From assembly GCF_012912005.1 (NCBI RefSeq), contig NZ_JABBEA010000005.1, positions 304,434-368,433 of the forward strand: a stretch of 64,000 bases of DNA, written 5' to 3'. The DNA comes from Paenibacillus sp. SZ31 (lineage in GTDB: Bacteria; Bacillota; Bacilli; Paenibacillales; Paenibacillaceae). This document shows positions 26,966-35,894 of this stretch, piece by piece (positions within the stretch are counted from its first letter, which is position 1; each line of letters starts with the position of its first letter). The notes under the pieces were generated by a model. It ran no database searches and was not told the DNA's origin. It saw only the letters and a list, made by a program, of their open reading frames with translations. Both the position numbers and the translations under genes were made by a program.

Positions 26966-27838
26966 TTAATGCTTACTGCTCCGTTCAAATTGTTGTCGAT
27001 ACTGCAGCGGGGTCGTCCCGGCAGATTTGCGAAATAACTGGATGAAATACGATCCATTCGGAAATCCGGCACGTCTGCCAATCTCCTCCACCGAATGTGT
27101 TGTTGTCTCAAGGAGCAAGTAGGCTTGCTTCAACCTTCGAGCTGTGACGTAATCCGTAATGCTACTACCTGTCTCTTGATGGAAAATGCGGGAAGCATAC
27201 GATTTGGACAGATGAACATCTGCCGCCATCTGATCCAATCTCATCTCATATTCGAAATGCTCTTCAATCCACCGCATCATCTTCTCCGAGTGTCTCAGAT
27301 GACGTGAATCCGTGAACTGTGATAGCGCTTCATCTGCTCCCTCTTTTTGTTGATCCAAGACACTCAATAGCTGAAGCAAAAACAGCACCGATTCTTCCCA
27401 TTCTCCCCCAACACGACTCCGAGACTGATTGTAGCTCTCATACATCCAATCCAGTTGATCCATGTGGGAACTCAGGTTAAAAACTTGTTGCTGATTGCGC
27501 CCATTCCACAACCTCGAAAAAAAAGAACGCCTATGCGGGAACGCTTGCAGATAACGATCCATGACTATCGGCTCTACATAGAAGATATTTCGCTCATACG
27601 GGGTATTTGGATGAACTTCCGCATAGACATGATGCAATTGATAGGGTTGGAAAAAGAACAGCATGCCTTGGCGAATCGGATAGGTATGATTGTTAACGAC
27701 TACTATGCCCTCACCTTGATGAACGTATAGAAATTCTCCACATTGATGCCAATGATAATATCCTTTGAAATGATCCACAGACTTGATTTGATAATCCCAC
27801 GCTAACGTAGATCCTCCAAATTCCACACGCTCCAGCAT
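26966..27838 (-). CDS. AraC-family transcriptional regulator with cupin sensor domain
   Basis: 290 residues. An N-terminal cupin-type sugar-binding domain (about 20-110, HWHQCGEFLYVHQGEG) is joined to a C-terminal double helix-turn-helix AraC domain (about 185-285, with AADVHLSKSYASRIFHQETG and GFPNGSYFIQLFRK). Divergent from the GH88 gene, so probably its activator. Confidence 0.92.
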   Translation of the reverse strand: MLERVEFGGSTLAWDYQIKSVDHFKGYYHWHQCGEFLYVHQGEGIVVVNNHTYPIRQGMLFFFQPYQLHHVYAEVHPNTPYERNIFYVEPIVMDRYLQAFPHRRSFFSRLWNGRNQQQVFNLSSHMDQLDWMYESYNQSRSRVGGEWEESVLFLLQLLSVLDQQKEGADEALSQFTDSRHLRHSEKMMRWIEEHFEYEMRLDQMAADVHLSKSYASRIFHQETGSSITDYVTARRLKQAYLLLETTTHSVEEIGRRAGFPNGSYFIQLFRKSAGTTPLQYRQQFERSSKH

Positions 27839-27933
27839 CCCTGTTCACCCTCCCATATGATGACAACAGAACAACATTTCTTCATATCCTAACACAACTT
27901 TGTGTGAATAGAAAAAGATATACTGAGCACATG

Positions 27934-27947
27934 AGAAAGCGTTATCT
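27934..27947 (+). promoter_or_regulatory. cre-like site upstream of the GH88 gene
   Basis: AGAAAGCGTTATCT agrees with the CcpA consensus at 13 of 14 positions and lies 33 bases before the start codon, overlapping the expected transcript start. This suggests carbon catabolite repression. Confidence 0.55.
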
Positions 27948-27979
27948 TACTTTCTAATTCTACACTCAGGAGGCTGGAT

Positions 27980-29107
27980 ATGACTAAACCAGGATCGGCT
28001 GTTACAACCACATATTGGCAAGAAGTAATGCAGAGATTGGAACGAAAAGTAGGTGAAATGAAAGAACATATTGGAGATAAATGCCCTCATTTTGCAGGAA
28101 AGGACGGCAAGTACGATAACATCAATACCGACTGGTGGGCTTCCGGTTTCTGGCCTGGCATGTTATGGATTATGTATGATATGACGGGAGAACAATCCTA
28201 TCGGGATGCGTCATGGTCGTGGGATGAGATGCTGGAGCAATGGTTTGTTAAACCTACCGTGGAACTTCATCATGATGTGGGCTTCCAGTTCCTCTCCACC
28301 GCTGTTATCAAACACAAGATCACAGGCGACGAAGATGCGCTCAGACGTGGTCTGGAAGCAGCCAATTTCCTCGCAGGTCGTTACAATCCGGCAGGGAAAT
28401 TCATTCGAGCCTGGAATGAGGATAAATACGGTTGGGCCATCATTGACTGCATGCTGAATATCTCTCTGTTGTTCTGGGCTTCTGAGGTGACAGGTGACCC
28501 TCGGTACAGACACATTGCCATCAATCATGCCGAAACGACCATGCAATATGGTATCCGAGAAGATGGATCAACCAAACATATCATCTCCTTTGATCCCGAA
28601 GATGGACGATACATTGAATGTTTTGGTGGTCAAGGATATGCCCCGGATTCATCATGGAGTCGAGGTACATCATGGGGTCTCTATGGGTTCGCCAATACGT
28701 ATCGGTATACCCAAGATGAGCGTTTTCTGAACACGGCGAAACGAATAGCTCATTACTTTATTGCTGCGCTGCCAGAGGATCATGTCCCCTATTGGGATTT
28801 CAGACTTCCGACGCTGGAAGGCCAGTCCCGCGACAGTTCCGCCGCAGCCATTGCTGCATCCGGTCTTCTAGAGCTGGCCGCCGTCGTTCCCGAAGGCGAG
28901 AAACGCCTATACACAGATGCCGCTGAACGTATCCTTCGTTCTTTAACCGAGAACTATGCCGTCTGGGATCAACCCGAGCATGAATCGATTTTGCTGCACG
29001 CTACAGGCAGCGGCAATTCCTTCATCGATGTGTCCCTGATCTATGGAGATTATTATTATCTGGAAGCAGTTGCGAAATTAAATGGATGGAAGCACCGGGT
29101 GTATTAA
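27980..29107 (+). CDS. Glycoside hydrolase family 88 (unsaturated glucuronyl hydrolase)
   Basis: 375 residues with the (alpha/alpha)6-barrel pattern of family 88. Removes the unsaturated uronic acid left at the non-reducing end by polysaccharide lyases. The two catalytic-type Asp residues of the family are visible: Asp99 in HHDVGF and Asp156 in IIDCMLN, matching Asp88 and Asp149 of the Bacillus sp. GL1 enzyme. No signal peptide, so it acts in the cytoplasm on imported disaccharides. ATG at 27980 after AGGAGG. Confidence 0.93.
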   Translation: MTKPGSAVTTTYWQEVMQRLERKVGEMKEHIGDKCPHFAGKDGKYDNINTDWWASGFWPGMLWIMYDMTGEQSYRDASWSWDEMLEQWFVKPTVELHHDVGFQFLSTAVIKHKITGDEDALRRGLEAANFLAGRYNPAGKFIRAWNEDKYGWAIIDCMLNISLLFWASEVTGDPRYRHIAINHAETTMQYGIREDGSTKHIISFDPEDGRYIECFGGQGYAPDSSWSRGTSWGLYGFANTYRYTQDERFLNTAKRIAHYFIAALPEDHVPYWDFRLPTLEGQSRDSSAAAIAASGLLELAAVVPEGEKRLYTDAAERILRSLTENYAVWDQPEHESILLHATGSGNSFIDVSLIYGDYYYLEAVAKLNGWKHRVY

Positions 29108-29142
29108 TTTTTTGGTGGTGTAGGTGTAATAGACCTATAACA

Positions 29143-29189
29143 AAAAAAGATGCCGATCTCACTGTGATGTGAGGGGGCATCTTTTTCAC
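29143..29189. terminator. Bidirectional terminator
   Basis: AAAAAGATGCC ... GGCATCTTTTT arms between the convergent GH88 and dehydrogenase genes. Confidence 0.85.
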
Positions 29190-29197
29190 GTAAAATA

Positions 29198-30355
29198 CTA
29201 CGAATCCAACTTGCTCCCGAGCGTAATACTCGAATCCTCGAAGTTCTCTACCGTCGTCTTCTTTTCATAAAAGTGTACGGCATGTTGCATAATTCCTTCT
29301 CTTGTGTAAAACGCGTCTTTCGCCCCTATTGGAAAAATAACCTTTTCTCCCGTGCTTGCCGACTTATAGATACCCACAATCAGTTCAAGCGTATTTCGAC
29401 CACTTTCTCCATCTACTAGAAGGGGTGATCCTGTCTCAATAGCGTTTAACACATTCTCAACTTGCCCAGCGTGACCGACATGAACAACATCCGGTAACTC
29501 GTCAGCCAGCTTCTGAATCTGCTGTTCCAGCTCTTGATTGGATTCCGGAAATCCGTTACTCCGTGCAGTAGAAGCAACCACTTTCCAAGGTGCAGATACC
29601 CGGGCTTCTTTGCCCTGAAAAATTAACTGCTGCTCCTCTCCGTGATGCACGACCGAACTGGTAATCATGCCAAGCGCCCCTTCTTGGAAGCGAAGCATCG
29701 CCATGGATATATCCTCAACTTCGGCATTATCATGTGCCGTATTCGCCATCATAGCCTGCAATTCCACTGGAGGTCCCATCATCCAAAGCATGGCATCAAT
29801 ATGATGCACTGCATGATTGAGGGTGCAGCCTCCGCCTTCTTTTTCCCATGTCCCGCGCCACCACAGATCATAATAATTGTGACCCCGCCACCAGAACGAA
29901 TCCACCTGCACATGTACGATGGGGCCCATCCGTTTACTGTCCAGCACACCTTTCAGCTTCATCATCGGTGTCGTAAAACGATTCTGAGCTACAACGGATA
30001 GTAGCTTGCCACTTTCTTGTGCTGCTCTCAGCATTAGATCCGCTTCCTCCAAGGAAGAAGCCATCGGCTTTTCGACCAACACATGCGCACCTGCTTGCAT
30101 GAAATCACACGCAATTGGAGCATGCGTATACGGCGGCGTACAGACTGATACCAGATCAATGTTTTGGGCAAGTAACTCTGTGTAATCCGTGACAGCTTGT
30201 GCACCTTCCAGTCCATATTCGTTAATTCGCTTCTGTGCTTTATCCACGTACATGTCGACCACAGCAACAATCTGACATCGCTCAGGAAATGCCAAATATG
30301 CTGAGATATGTGCTCCACTAATTGCACCTGCTCCGATAATCGCCACTTTTAACAT
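29198..30355 (-). CDS. Gfo/Idh/MocA family oxidoreductase
   Basis: 385 residues. The N-terminal Rossmann domain has GAGAISGAHISAY, and the family EKP motif is in VLVEKPMAS near residue 95. The C-terminal alpha/beta domain carries the catalytic-type HHID (NHAVHHIDAM) near 180. These enzymes oxidise or reduce sugars, inositols or sugar acids with NAD(P). Divergent from a second AraC regulator and next to GH88, so a uronic-acid or related sugar substrate is inferred only. Confidence 0.9.
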   Translation of the reverse strand: MLKVAIIGAGAISGAHISAYLAFPERCQIVAVVDMYVDKAQKRINEYGLEGAQAVTDYTELLAQNIDLVSVCTPPYTHAPIACDFMQAGAHVLVEKPMASSLEEADLMLRAAQESGKLLSVVAQNRFTTPMMKLKGVLDSKRMGPIVHVQVDSFWWRGHNYYDLWWRGTWEKEGGGCTLNHAVHHIDAMLWMMGPPVELQAMMANTAHDNAEVEDISMAMLRFQEGALGMITSSVVHHGEEQQLIFQGKEARVSAPWKVVASTARSNGFPESNQELEQQIQKLADELPDVVHVGHAGQVENVLNAIETGSPLLVDGESGRNTLELIVGIYKSASTGEKVIFPIGAKDAFYTREGIMQHAVHFYEKKTTVENFEDSSITLGSKLDS

Positions 30356-30391
30356 CGTTACATACCTCCCTTAGTCCCTTCACAATACACA

Positions 30392-30410
30392 ATAATAAAG
30401 CGCTTTTATG
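30392..30410. promoter_or_regulatory. cre-like palindrome between the dehydrogenase and AraC genes
   Basis: AATAAAGCGCTTTTATG is a near-perfect palindrome resembling a CcpA site, 11 of 14 consensus positions. It is placed between the divergent starts. Weak but symmetric. Confidence 0.35.
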
Positions 30411-30463
30411 CGTTCATCTTGTGCTAAAATAAAACTATCTTGCGCATGTTAAGGGAGGCATTC

Positions 30464-31339
30464 ATGATGTCCATCATCCTGGGAGAACAATTTAATCTGG
30501 CCTGTCGTCGTGCATCCAACACTACGTTTCGCGAAGTGTTTCATGCTCACTCACAGATGGAGATAACCTATATCCATGAAGGATATGGGCAGTTGATCAC
30601 CGAAGGACAGGTTTTCTCTCTTGAACCTGGTATGCTCATGATTTTTCGACCTTTTCAATTGCACCACGTCCAGATTCAAGTATCCAGACAGCAGCCTTTC
30701 ATTCGAAATGTACTCATGGTTGAGCTTGATATATTGAAGGCACTTTGGTCGCATTTTGTGGCGACTCACCACTTCATACAGGATCTGCTGGGAGAGCAAT
30801 CCCCCATTCAGCCGATCCGGCTTGCTGACACTTCTCCACTCGTTCAACGAATGGAGCAATATGCAGATACGTATCCAGGTCTGCTTCCCCACGAAGTAGA
30901 GGAGGATACACGCCTCTTTTTATTGGATCTGCTCGCACAGCTTCGCTATCTGTGGCAAGATGGGCAACAACGCCACTCCCAGGATGTACTCTCGTCCAGT
31001 GCAAGCGTTCTTCACCCTCATGCCGAAGCCATCATGCAATGGATTGAACAACATTACCAGGAGTCTTTTCGTTTGGAGGATATCGCAGATACACTTCATT
31101 TATCTCCCTATCATCTGTCTCATGTATTCAAAAAAGCGACCGGCACCACCATTGTTGCTTATGCTCAAGCAACCCGCATTCGTCATGCCTGTGTGCTGCT
31201 CACCCGCTCCTCGCTCACCGTTCCCGAAATCGGTCACCGTGTTGGCATGACCAGCCCCTCCTACTTTTGCAAAGTATTCCGTACTGCCACAGGTACAACA
31301 CCGCATCAATATCGGCTAAAGGTGCAGGGGAGGAAGTAA
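30464..31339 (+). CDS. AraC-family transcriptional regulator with cupin sensor domain
   Basis: 291 residues from the ATG at 30464 (AAGGGAGG site); eight extra upstream codons are not used. Cupin-type ligand domain (about 10-110, HAHSQMEITYIHEGYG), and C-terminal AraC domain (about 185-285, IADTLHLSPYHLSHVFKKATG and VGMTSPSYFCKVFR). Similar in layout to the regulator at 26966. It faces away from the dehydrogenase, which is its probable target. Confidence 0.92.
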   Translation: MMSIILGEQFNLACRRASNTTFREVFHAHSQMEITYIHEGYGQLITEGQVFSLEPGMLMIFRPFQLHHVQIQVSRQQPFIRNVLMVELDILKALWSHFVATHHFIQDLLGEQSPIQPIRLADTSPLVQRMEQYADTYPGLLPHEVEEDTRLFLLDLLAQLRYLWQDGQQRHSQDVLSSSASVLHPHAEAIMQWIEQHYQESFRLEDIADTLHLSPYHLSHVFKKATGTTIVAYAQATRIRHACVLLTRSSLTVPEIGHRVGMTSPSYFCKVFRTATGTTPHQYRLKVQGRK

Positions 31340-31414
31340 TGTTCCGCATGAATGCTTCCATCCTTATCTTCACTATCACTTCACACTTATTGGATTCAAT
31401 CCCCCCCTCCAACT

Positions 31415-31470
31415 CTTCAGAATTTCTTTAGAAATATACCCATGAAATCCTTAGTTTTTTTCAATATGAT
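31415..31470 (+). promoter_or_regulatory. mprF promoter with three-half-site operator (site A)
   Basis: Half-sites CTTCAGA at 31415, CTTTAGA at 31426 (+11) and CCTTAG at 31449 (+23), then TATGAT as -10 at 31465-31470 (+16). There is no good -35 box, so an activator is likely. The same geometry recurs at 34332 and 35809. Helical-phase direct repeats are typical of OmpR/PhoB-type regulators. Confidence 0.75.
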
Positions 31471-31561
31471 TCCTGTACGGCAGGAGGCTCGTAAAATACC
31501 CGTGACCCCTGCCCAATAACGTTAAATTCTATTTTTTCATAAAGGTGGAGTCCAAGACACA

Positions 31562-34195
31562 ATGAAAGATTTGCTTCAAAACCTTAAATTATTTCAGTTT
31601 CTAAAAGCTTGTTATCAATCCAAAATCATTAGAGTTCTAATCCCTGTAACGATCTTGGTCATCATCTATGTACACGGAAGACATGAGATTCAGCGTATTA
31701 ATATAGCTAGCATTATTCATGAAGTACATATGAAGCCAGTCCATGTCATCATTCAACTGATCATTGCTTCTTTTATGGCCGTATCTGTGATGAGTACGTA
31801 TGATTTTCTTATTCGCAAACAGTTTAAGCTCGATATTCATTGGATAACCACGTATCGTTACGCCTGGATCGCTAACACTTTTAATAATATGGTAGGGTTC
31901 GCAGGTCTTACCGGTGTAGGATTACGTGCGTTTCTTTATAAGAAAAGCGGGATTCCCATGAAAACAATGGGTCCCGCCATACTTTTTTTATCGCCTATTT
32001 TATTGGTTGGCCTATCCTTGCTTGGCGGTCTTGCACTAATTGGTATCTTGCCTGTAGAACCCCTATTTGAACAACATCCTTGGCTACGACTCGGCGTATG
32101 GGGAGTTTCCTTATACTTGCCATTTTTCTTACTCATGCAACGTTCATCCCTATTCGCCAAGTGGTTTAACAAGGGAAATGGCAGATTACCATGGAGCGTC
32201 ATTCTCGCTTCTCTGGGTTCATCTGTTCTGGAATGGGCTTGTGCAGGAACATTATTTTGGTTGTTTACATTTTCTGATCTGCACCCCTTACCGTTTGCTC
32301 CGGTATTGGGGGTATACGTTGTGGCAGCCATTGCGGGAATCATTAGTATGGCTCCAGGCGGCATTGGCGCTTTTGATCTGATCGCCTTACTCGGATTGCA
32401 GACATTAGGTGTTGAGCCTTCTCGAGCACTAATGATTTTGTTGTTATTCCGCATGTTTTACTTTGTCATTCCTTGGCTCATCGGTCTGGTATTGGCCGGG
32501 CTTGAGATGCGTCCAAGTCCACAGCAATGGCAGGATATTACGAAGAACTGTTTCAATGCTTCACGTAACATATGGGTCAGATGCTGGAATTGGCCTTCAC
32601 GTTTCAGTTTGCTTAGTGATCTTGGTGCGTGGATACTTGGCAAGCTCGTATTCGCTAGCGGGGTCCTTCTACTCATCTCTGCTGTTTCTCCAGGCCTTAT
32701 AGATCGGTTGCGCTTCATGGAACATCTGTTATCTTTATCCATGATGCGCTTATCTGAACAATTGTCAGTAACTATCGGTATCATGCTTATCGTCATATCC
32801 TGGGGGATATCCATGCGTATTCGCCGAGCTTACTTGTGGACTGGAGCATTGTTGTTAGCAGGAGCTATTTTCACATTTGCCAAAGGATTTGATTACGAAG
32901 AAGCACTTATATTATTAACCGTGGCGTTCATTCTGTGGATATCCCCTACACGATTTAATCGTGAGAGTGTTCGTATATCTGCACGCAGCATCTGGATCTG
33001 GACGTTTCTTGCTCTAATTTCATCGTTGTCGTATTACATTATAGGTTCACAGCTGCATCCGGCTATTTTGCAACACCTGCCCATGCGTGCGCAACAATGG
33101 GTGTCACATCCTCACGACTATATGTTAGCAGCGCTTAGTGGATTAATGGGCGCTTTGATTGTGATAGCTTTTGTCTTCACATTACGTCCGTCTCGCTATA
33201 CAGAGATGCGCCCTAATGAAGAAGATATGAATAAATTCACTCAATTCATTGCCGCAGAAGACGGTAATCTGTTAACTCATCTCCTCTATCTGGGTGACAA
33301 ACATTTTTACTGGGCCCAAAATGATCAGGTTCTGATTCCGTACGCTCAAGTACGTCAGAAACTCATCGTACTTGGTGATCCAATCGGCAATAAAAACCTT
33401 GTTGGTGCTGCAATTCAAGAATTTCAGAGCTATGCGCATCATTATGCATTAACCGTGGTTTTTTATCAGGCTACACCTGAATACCTATCGATCTATCATG
33501 AGAATGGCTACAAATTTTTCAAATTAGGTGAAGAAGCTTTGGTACCTCTAGACACCTTTACTCTTAGTGGGAAAAGTAATCAAAACTTACGTACAGCCTT
33601 AAATAAGTCAGCTCGCGAAGGGCAGATCTTTGAAGTATTATCCCCGCCATATTCTTCAGAACTACTCTCTGAATTGCGTCAGATTTCGGACGAGTGGCTC
33701 GGTGACCGTAAAGAAAAAACGTACTCATTAGGGTGGTTCAACGAAACCTATATTCAGCGCTCACCCTTAACACTGCTTCGTAATGCACAAGGCAATATTT
33801 TGGCTTTTGCAACGTTGGCCCCATCCTATAGTCATCATCACGTCATCTCCATTGATCTGATGCGTCATCTGAATGATACACCGAATGGTACGATGGATGT
33901 GCTATTTGTACGATTGATTGAATGGGCCAAAGAACAGGGGTATTCTTACTTTAATCTCGGAATGTCTCCGCTCTCCAGCGTCGGTGAGAATCAGAACTCT
34001 CATCGTGAAGAAAAACTAGCCCGTCTGGTCTTCCGATATGGTGGGTACTGGTATGGATTTGAAGGACTACGCCGTTACAATGAAAAATTCTCTCCGGAAT
34101 GGCATGCAAGATACTTGGCTTATCCTTCAGGCATGGCACTTCCCATGCTTACGCTTGATCTTATTCGCTTAGTATCCCGTTGTCCAAATGATTAA
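31562..34195 (+). CDS. mprF: Phosphatidylglycerol lysyltransferase / flippase MprF
   Basis: 877 residues. The N-terminal part (about 1-530) has some 14 hydrophobic helices: the synthase/flippase membrane domain. The C-terminal cytosolic domain (about 540-870) is the tRNA-dependent aminoacyltransferase, with VLGDPIGNKN, FFKLGEEALV and GYWYGFEGLRRYNEKFSPEWH. MprF adds lysine (or alanine) from aminoacyl-tRNA to phosphatidylglycerol and flips it outward, lowering surface negative charge and giving resistance to cationic peptides. First gene of the membrane module; own promoter (site A) and terminator. Confidence 0.96.
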   Translation: MKDLLQNLKLFQFLKACYQSKIIRVLIPVTILVIIYVHGRHEIQRINIASIIHEVHMKPVHVIIQLIIASFMAVSVMSTYDFLIRKQFKLDIHWITTYRYAWIANTFNNMVGFAGLTGVGLRAFLYKKSGIPMKTMGPAILFLSPILLVGLSLLGGLALIGILPVEPLFEQHPWLRLGVWGVSLYLPFFLLMQRSSLFAKWFNKGNGRLPWSVILASLGSSVLEWACAGTLFWLFTFSDLHPLPFAPVLGVYVVAAIAGIISMAPGGIGAFDLIALLGLQTLGVEPSRALMILLLFRMFYFVIPWLIGLVLAGLEMRPSPQQWQDITKNCFNASRNIWVRCWNWPSRFSLLSDLGAWILGKLVFASGVLLLISAVSPGLIDRLRFMEHLLSLSMMRLSEQLSVTIGIMLIVISWGISMRIRRAYLWTGALLLAGAIFTFAKGFDYEEALILLTVAFILWISPTRFNRESVRISARSIWIWTFLALISSLSYYIIGSQLHPAILQHLPMRAQQWVSHPHDYMLAALSGLMGALIVIAFVFTLRPSRYTEMRPNEEDMNKFTQFIAAEDGNLLTHLLYLGDKHFYWAQNDQVLIPYAQVRQKLIVLGDPIGNKNLVGAAIQEFQSYAHHYALTVVFYQATPEYLSIYHENGYKFFKLGEEALVPLDTFTLSGKSNQNLRTALNKSAREGQIFEVLSPPYSSELLSELRQISDEWLGDRKEKTYSLGWFNETYIQRSPLTLLRNAQGNILAFATLAPSYSHHHVISIDLMRHLNDTPNGTMDVLFVRLIEWAKEQGYSYFNLGMSPLSSVGENQNSHREEKLARLVFRYGGYWYGFEGLRRYNEKFSPEWHARYLAYPSGMALPMLTLDLIRLVSRCPND

Positions 34196-34241
34196 TGGTA
34201 GGGTTGAATCTGATTTCAAAAAGTCCGTCCTCATGAGGCAT

Positions 34242-34286
34242 AAAAAAGAGCTGAGTCGTCATTATGACGTCTCGGCTCTTCTTTGT
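34242..34286 (+). terminator. Terminator of mprF
   Basis: AAGAGCTGAG / CTCGGCTCTT stem with an inner CGTCATTATGACG hairpin, then a TCTTTG tract. It separates mprF from the PAP2 unit. Confidence 0.8.
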
Positions 34287-34331
34287 GCTATCTATTCATA
34301 CCACTTTTTTCCAATACAAACTTTATCTGAT

Positions 34332-34387
34332 ATTCAGAATTTCTTTAGAAAATCCCTCTCAAGTTCTTCAGAGTTTATCTCTACTAT
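34332..34387 (+). promoter_or_regulatory. PAP2-unit promoter with three-half-site operator (site B)
   Basis: ATTCAGA at 34332, CTTTAGA at 34343 (+11), CTTCAG at 34366 (+23), and TACTAT as -10 at 34382-34387 (+16). Exact spacing match to sites A and C although the intervening bases differ, so it is not just a recent duplication. Confidence 0.75.
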
Positions 34388-34422
34388 GGATACATTGATA
34401 AATCCGTATAGGAGTTGAGCAT

Positions 34423-35070
34423 TTGAAGCTTTCCAGTCCGTCATCTACCAAATCAGCCTGGCTTTCACTGCTTTGGCTTGCAGCCGTTCCAATCTTAAAT
34501 ATCTTCTATGGTGTACTAAATCGCCCTGGGGATCATGTCTATAGTCTTGCAACACCCCTGGATTCCATGATCCCTTTTGTCCCGGCCTTTATCATTCCTT
34601 ATGTATTATGGTACCCGTTCATTTCAGGTGCATTAATAGCACTTGCTTTTAAGGACAAGCGAACCTATTTTCAAACGCTCATTGCACTTTGCAGCGGTCT
34701 GGTGATCTCATACATCTTCTTCGCTCTGTTCCAGACAGCGATTGAGCGCCCGAACATCCAGAGTGAGAAAGGCTTTCTCTTCACGATGGTTGATTACATC
34801 TACCGTAACGATCAACCCTACAACTGTTTTCCCAGCATTCATGTCCTGACCAGTTATCTGATCCTTAGAGGAACGCGTGTGTTTGGACGAGCGATATGGG
34901 CGATGACTTCCACCCTCTCCGTTCTTATTATGATGTCTACCATACTGGTGAAACAACATGTCGTTGTAGATATTGCCGGTGGTATCTTTGTTGGAGAGCT
35001 TTGTTTCCGCTTAACTGGAACAACCCTCCACGCTCTCCCATCCCGTGTTAAATCGACTCGATTGGAGTGA
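34423..35070 (+). CDS. PAP2-family membrane phosphatase/phosphotransferase
   Basis: 215 residues with about six membrane helices. PAP2 motifs: a degenerate C1 (TAIERPN), C2 as CFPSIH near 136-141, and C3 with catalytic His and Asp in KQHVVVD near 180-186. The C3 Ser-Arg is not conserved. The NxFPSxH form recalls the inositol-phosphoceramide-synthase-like subgroup. Family members act on lipid phosphates such as PA, PGP or undecaprenyl-PP. The start is TTG at 34423 with a TAGGAG site. Co-transcribed with the kinase remnant. Confidence 0.85.
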   Translation: MKLSSPSSTKSAWLSLLWLAAVPILNIFYGVLNRPGDHVYSLATPLDSMIPFVPAFIIPYVLWYPFISGALIALAFKDKRTYFQTLIALCSGLVISYIFFALFQTAIERPNIQSEKGFLFTMVDYIYRNDQPYNCFPSIHVLTSYLILRGTRVFGRAIWAMTSTLSVLIMMSTILVKQHVVVDIAGGIFVGELCFRLTGTTLHALPSRVKSTRLE

Positions 35071-35078
35071 GATGAACA

Positions 35079-35723
35079 TTGACAGATTCCCCCTCGTTTT
35101 ATCACAAACATAGTATTCGTTTCCATATCCTTATCAGTTCTAGTTTGAGTTTTCTGATAGCCTTGCTCATGACCTTCATATGCATGCTGCCACTTGCCGC
35201 AGTTCATCATCTAGCCAAGTTGCATCTATTGCAATTGCATCTGGCGTACCTTGTTCTTATCCTATTTACTATGTTTTTTGTGATATCTTTTTGCATTCTG
35301 ACTCATCGCATCGTTAGGGAAATTGCCACTTTGGACCACGCCATATGCATCTTCTCGGGAGGAGACTTGAGCTATCGAGTACCTCCACTTCAACTTGTTG
35401 AATTAAGAACATTTTCGTCTCAACTTCATTCCATGGTGGATCAATTACAAGAACAGATGATCGAGGAACATGAGTGCGATAACGCCAAAAGGGAATGGAT
35501 CGAAGGCATATCGAATGAACTTTACGCACCCCTCGAAGGGATCATTCAAAATGTGGAGTTGTTAAAAACCAACTCAGTTACGAACCCGGAAGAATATAGA
35601 CGGATTGTACAAGAAACATATACAGATGCCTTTCAATTACGAAAGCTAATAAATAATCTAATCCAGCATGCCCGACTCTCTTCCCATGATACCCAGTTGA
35701 ATTTAGAAGAAACGGACGTCTGA
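35079..35723 (+). CDS. Truncated histidine-kinase-like membrane protein lacking the phospho-acceptor His and ATPase domain
   Basis: 214 residues: two membrane helices (about 15-45 and 55-75), a HAMP-like segment (about 76-128), then a DHp-like helical pair. Its H-box reads ISNELYAPL, with Asn146 where the paralogous kinase at 37737 has His149 (ISHDLRTPL). The protein ends where the ATPase domain should begin, and a terminator follows at once, so this is not a broken frame with residual sequence. The start is TTG at 35079, 8 bases after the PAP2 stop. It may modulate the intact kinase by heterodimerising; that is inference. Confidence 0.75.
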   Translation: MTDSPSFYHKHSIRFHILISSSLSFLIALLMTFICMLPLAAVHHLAKLHLLQLHLAYLVLILFTMFFVISFCILTHRIVREIATLDHAICIFSGGDLSYRVPPLQLVELRTFSSQLHSMVDQLQEQMIEEHECDNAKREWIEGISNELYAPLEGIIQNVELLKTNSVTNPEEYRRIVQETYTDAFQLRKLINNLIQHARLSSHDTQLNLEETDV

Positions 35724-35737
35724 ATAGTTCTACCTGT

Positions 35738-35774
35738 TCAAGTCTTGCCCGTACGTTGGCAAGGCTTTTTTTCT
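35738..35774 (+). terminator. Terminator of the PAP2-pseudokinase unit
   Basis: AGTCTTGCC / GGCAAGGCT stem (one G-U pair), then TTTTTTT. Confidence 0.85.
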
Positions 35775-35808
35775 CATGAACGTAGTTGTGTGGCTTTGCT
35801 TATGTATT

Positions 35809-35864
35809 CTTTAGATTTTCTTCAGAAATATGCTCATTAATTCCTTAGTTTTTTTCATTATGAT
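35809..35864 (+). promoter_or_regulatory. DedA-unit promoter with three-half-site operator (site C)
   Basis: CTTTAGA at 35809, CTTCAGA at 35820 (+11), CCTTAG at 35843 (+23), and TATGAT as -10 at 35859-35864 (+16). Outside the half-sites it also shares CCTTAGTTTTTTTCA with site A. Confidence 0.75.
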
Positions 35865-35894
35865 TTCTATATCGACAAGAGAGGAGGCAAAACA

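Noticed and set aside
35724..35760. Residual ATPase domain of the kinase remnant after its stop codon
   Set aside because: Reading on in frame gives no kinase-like sequence and a terminator begins within 20 bases, so the truncation is not a simple frameshift.
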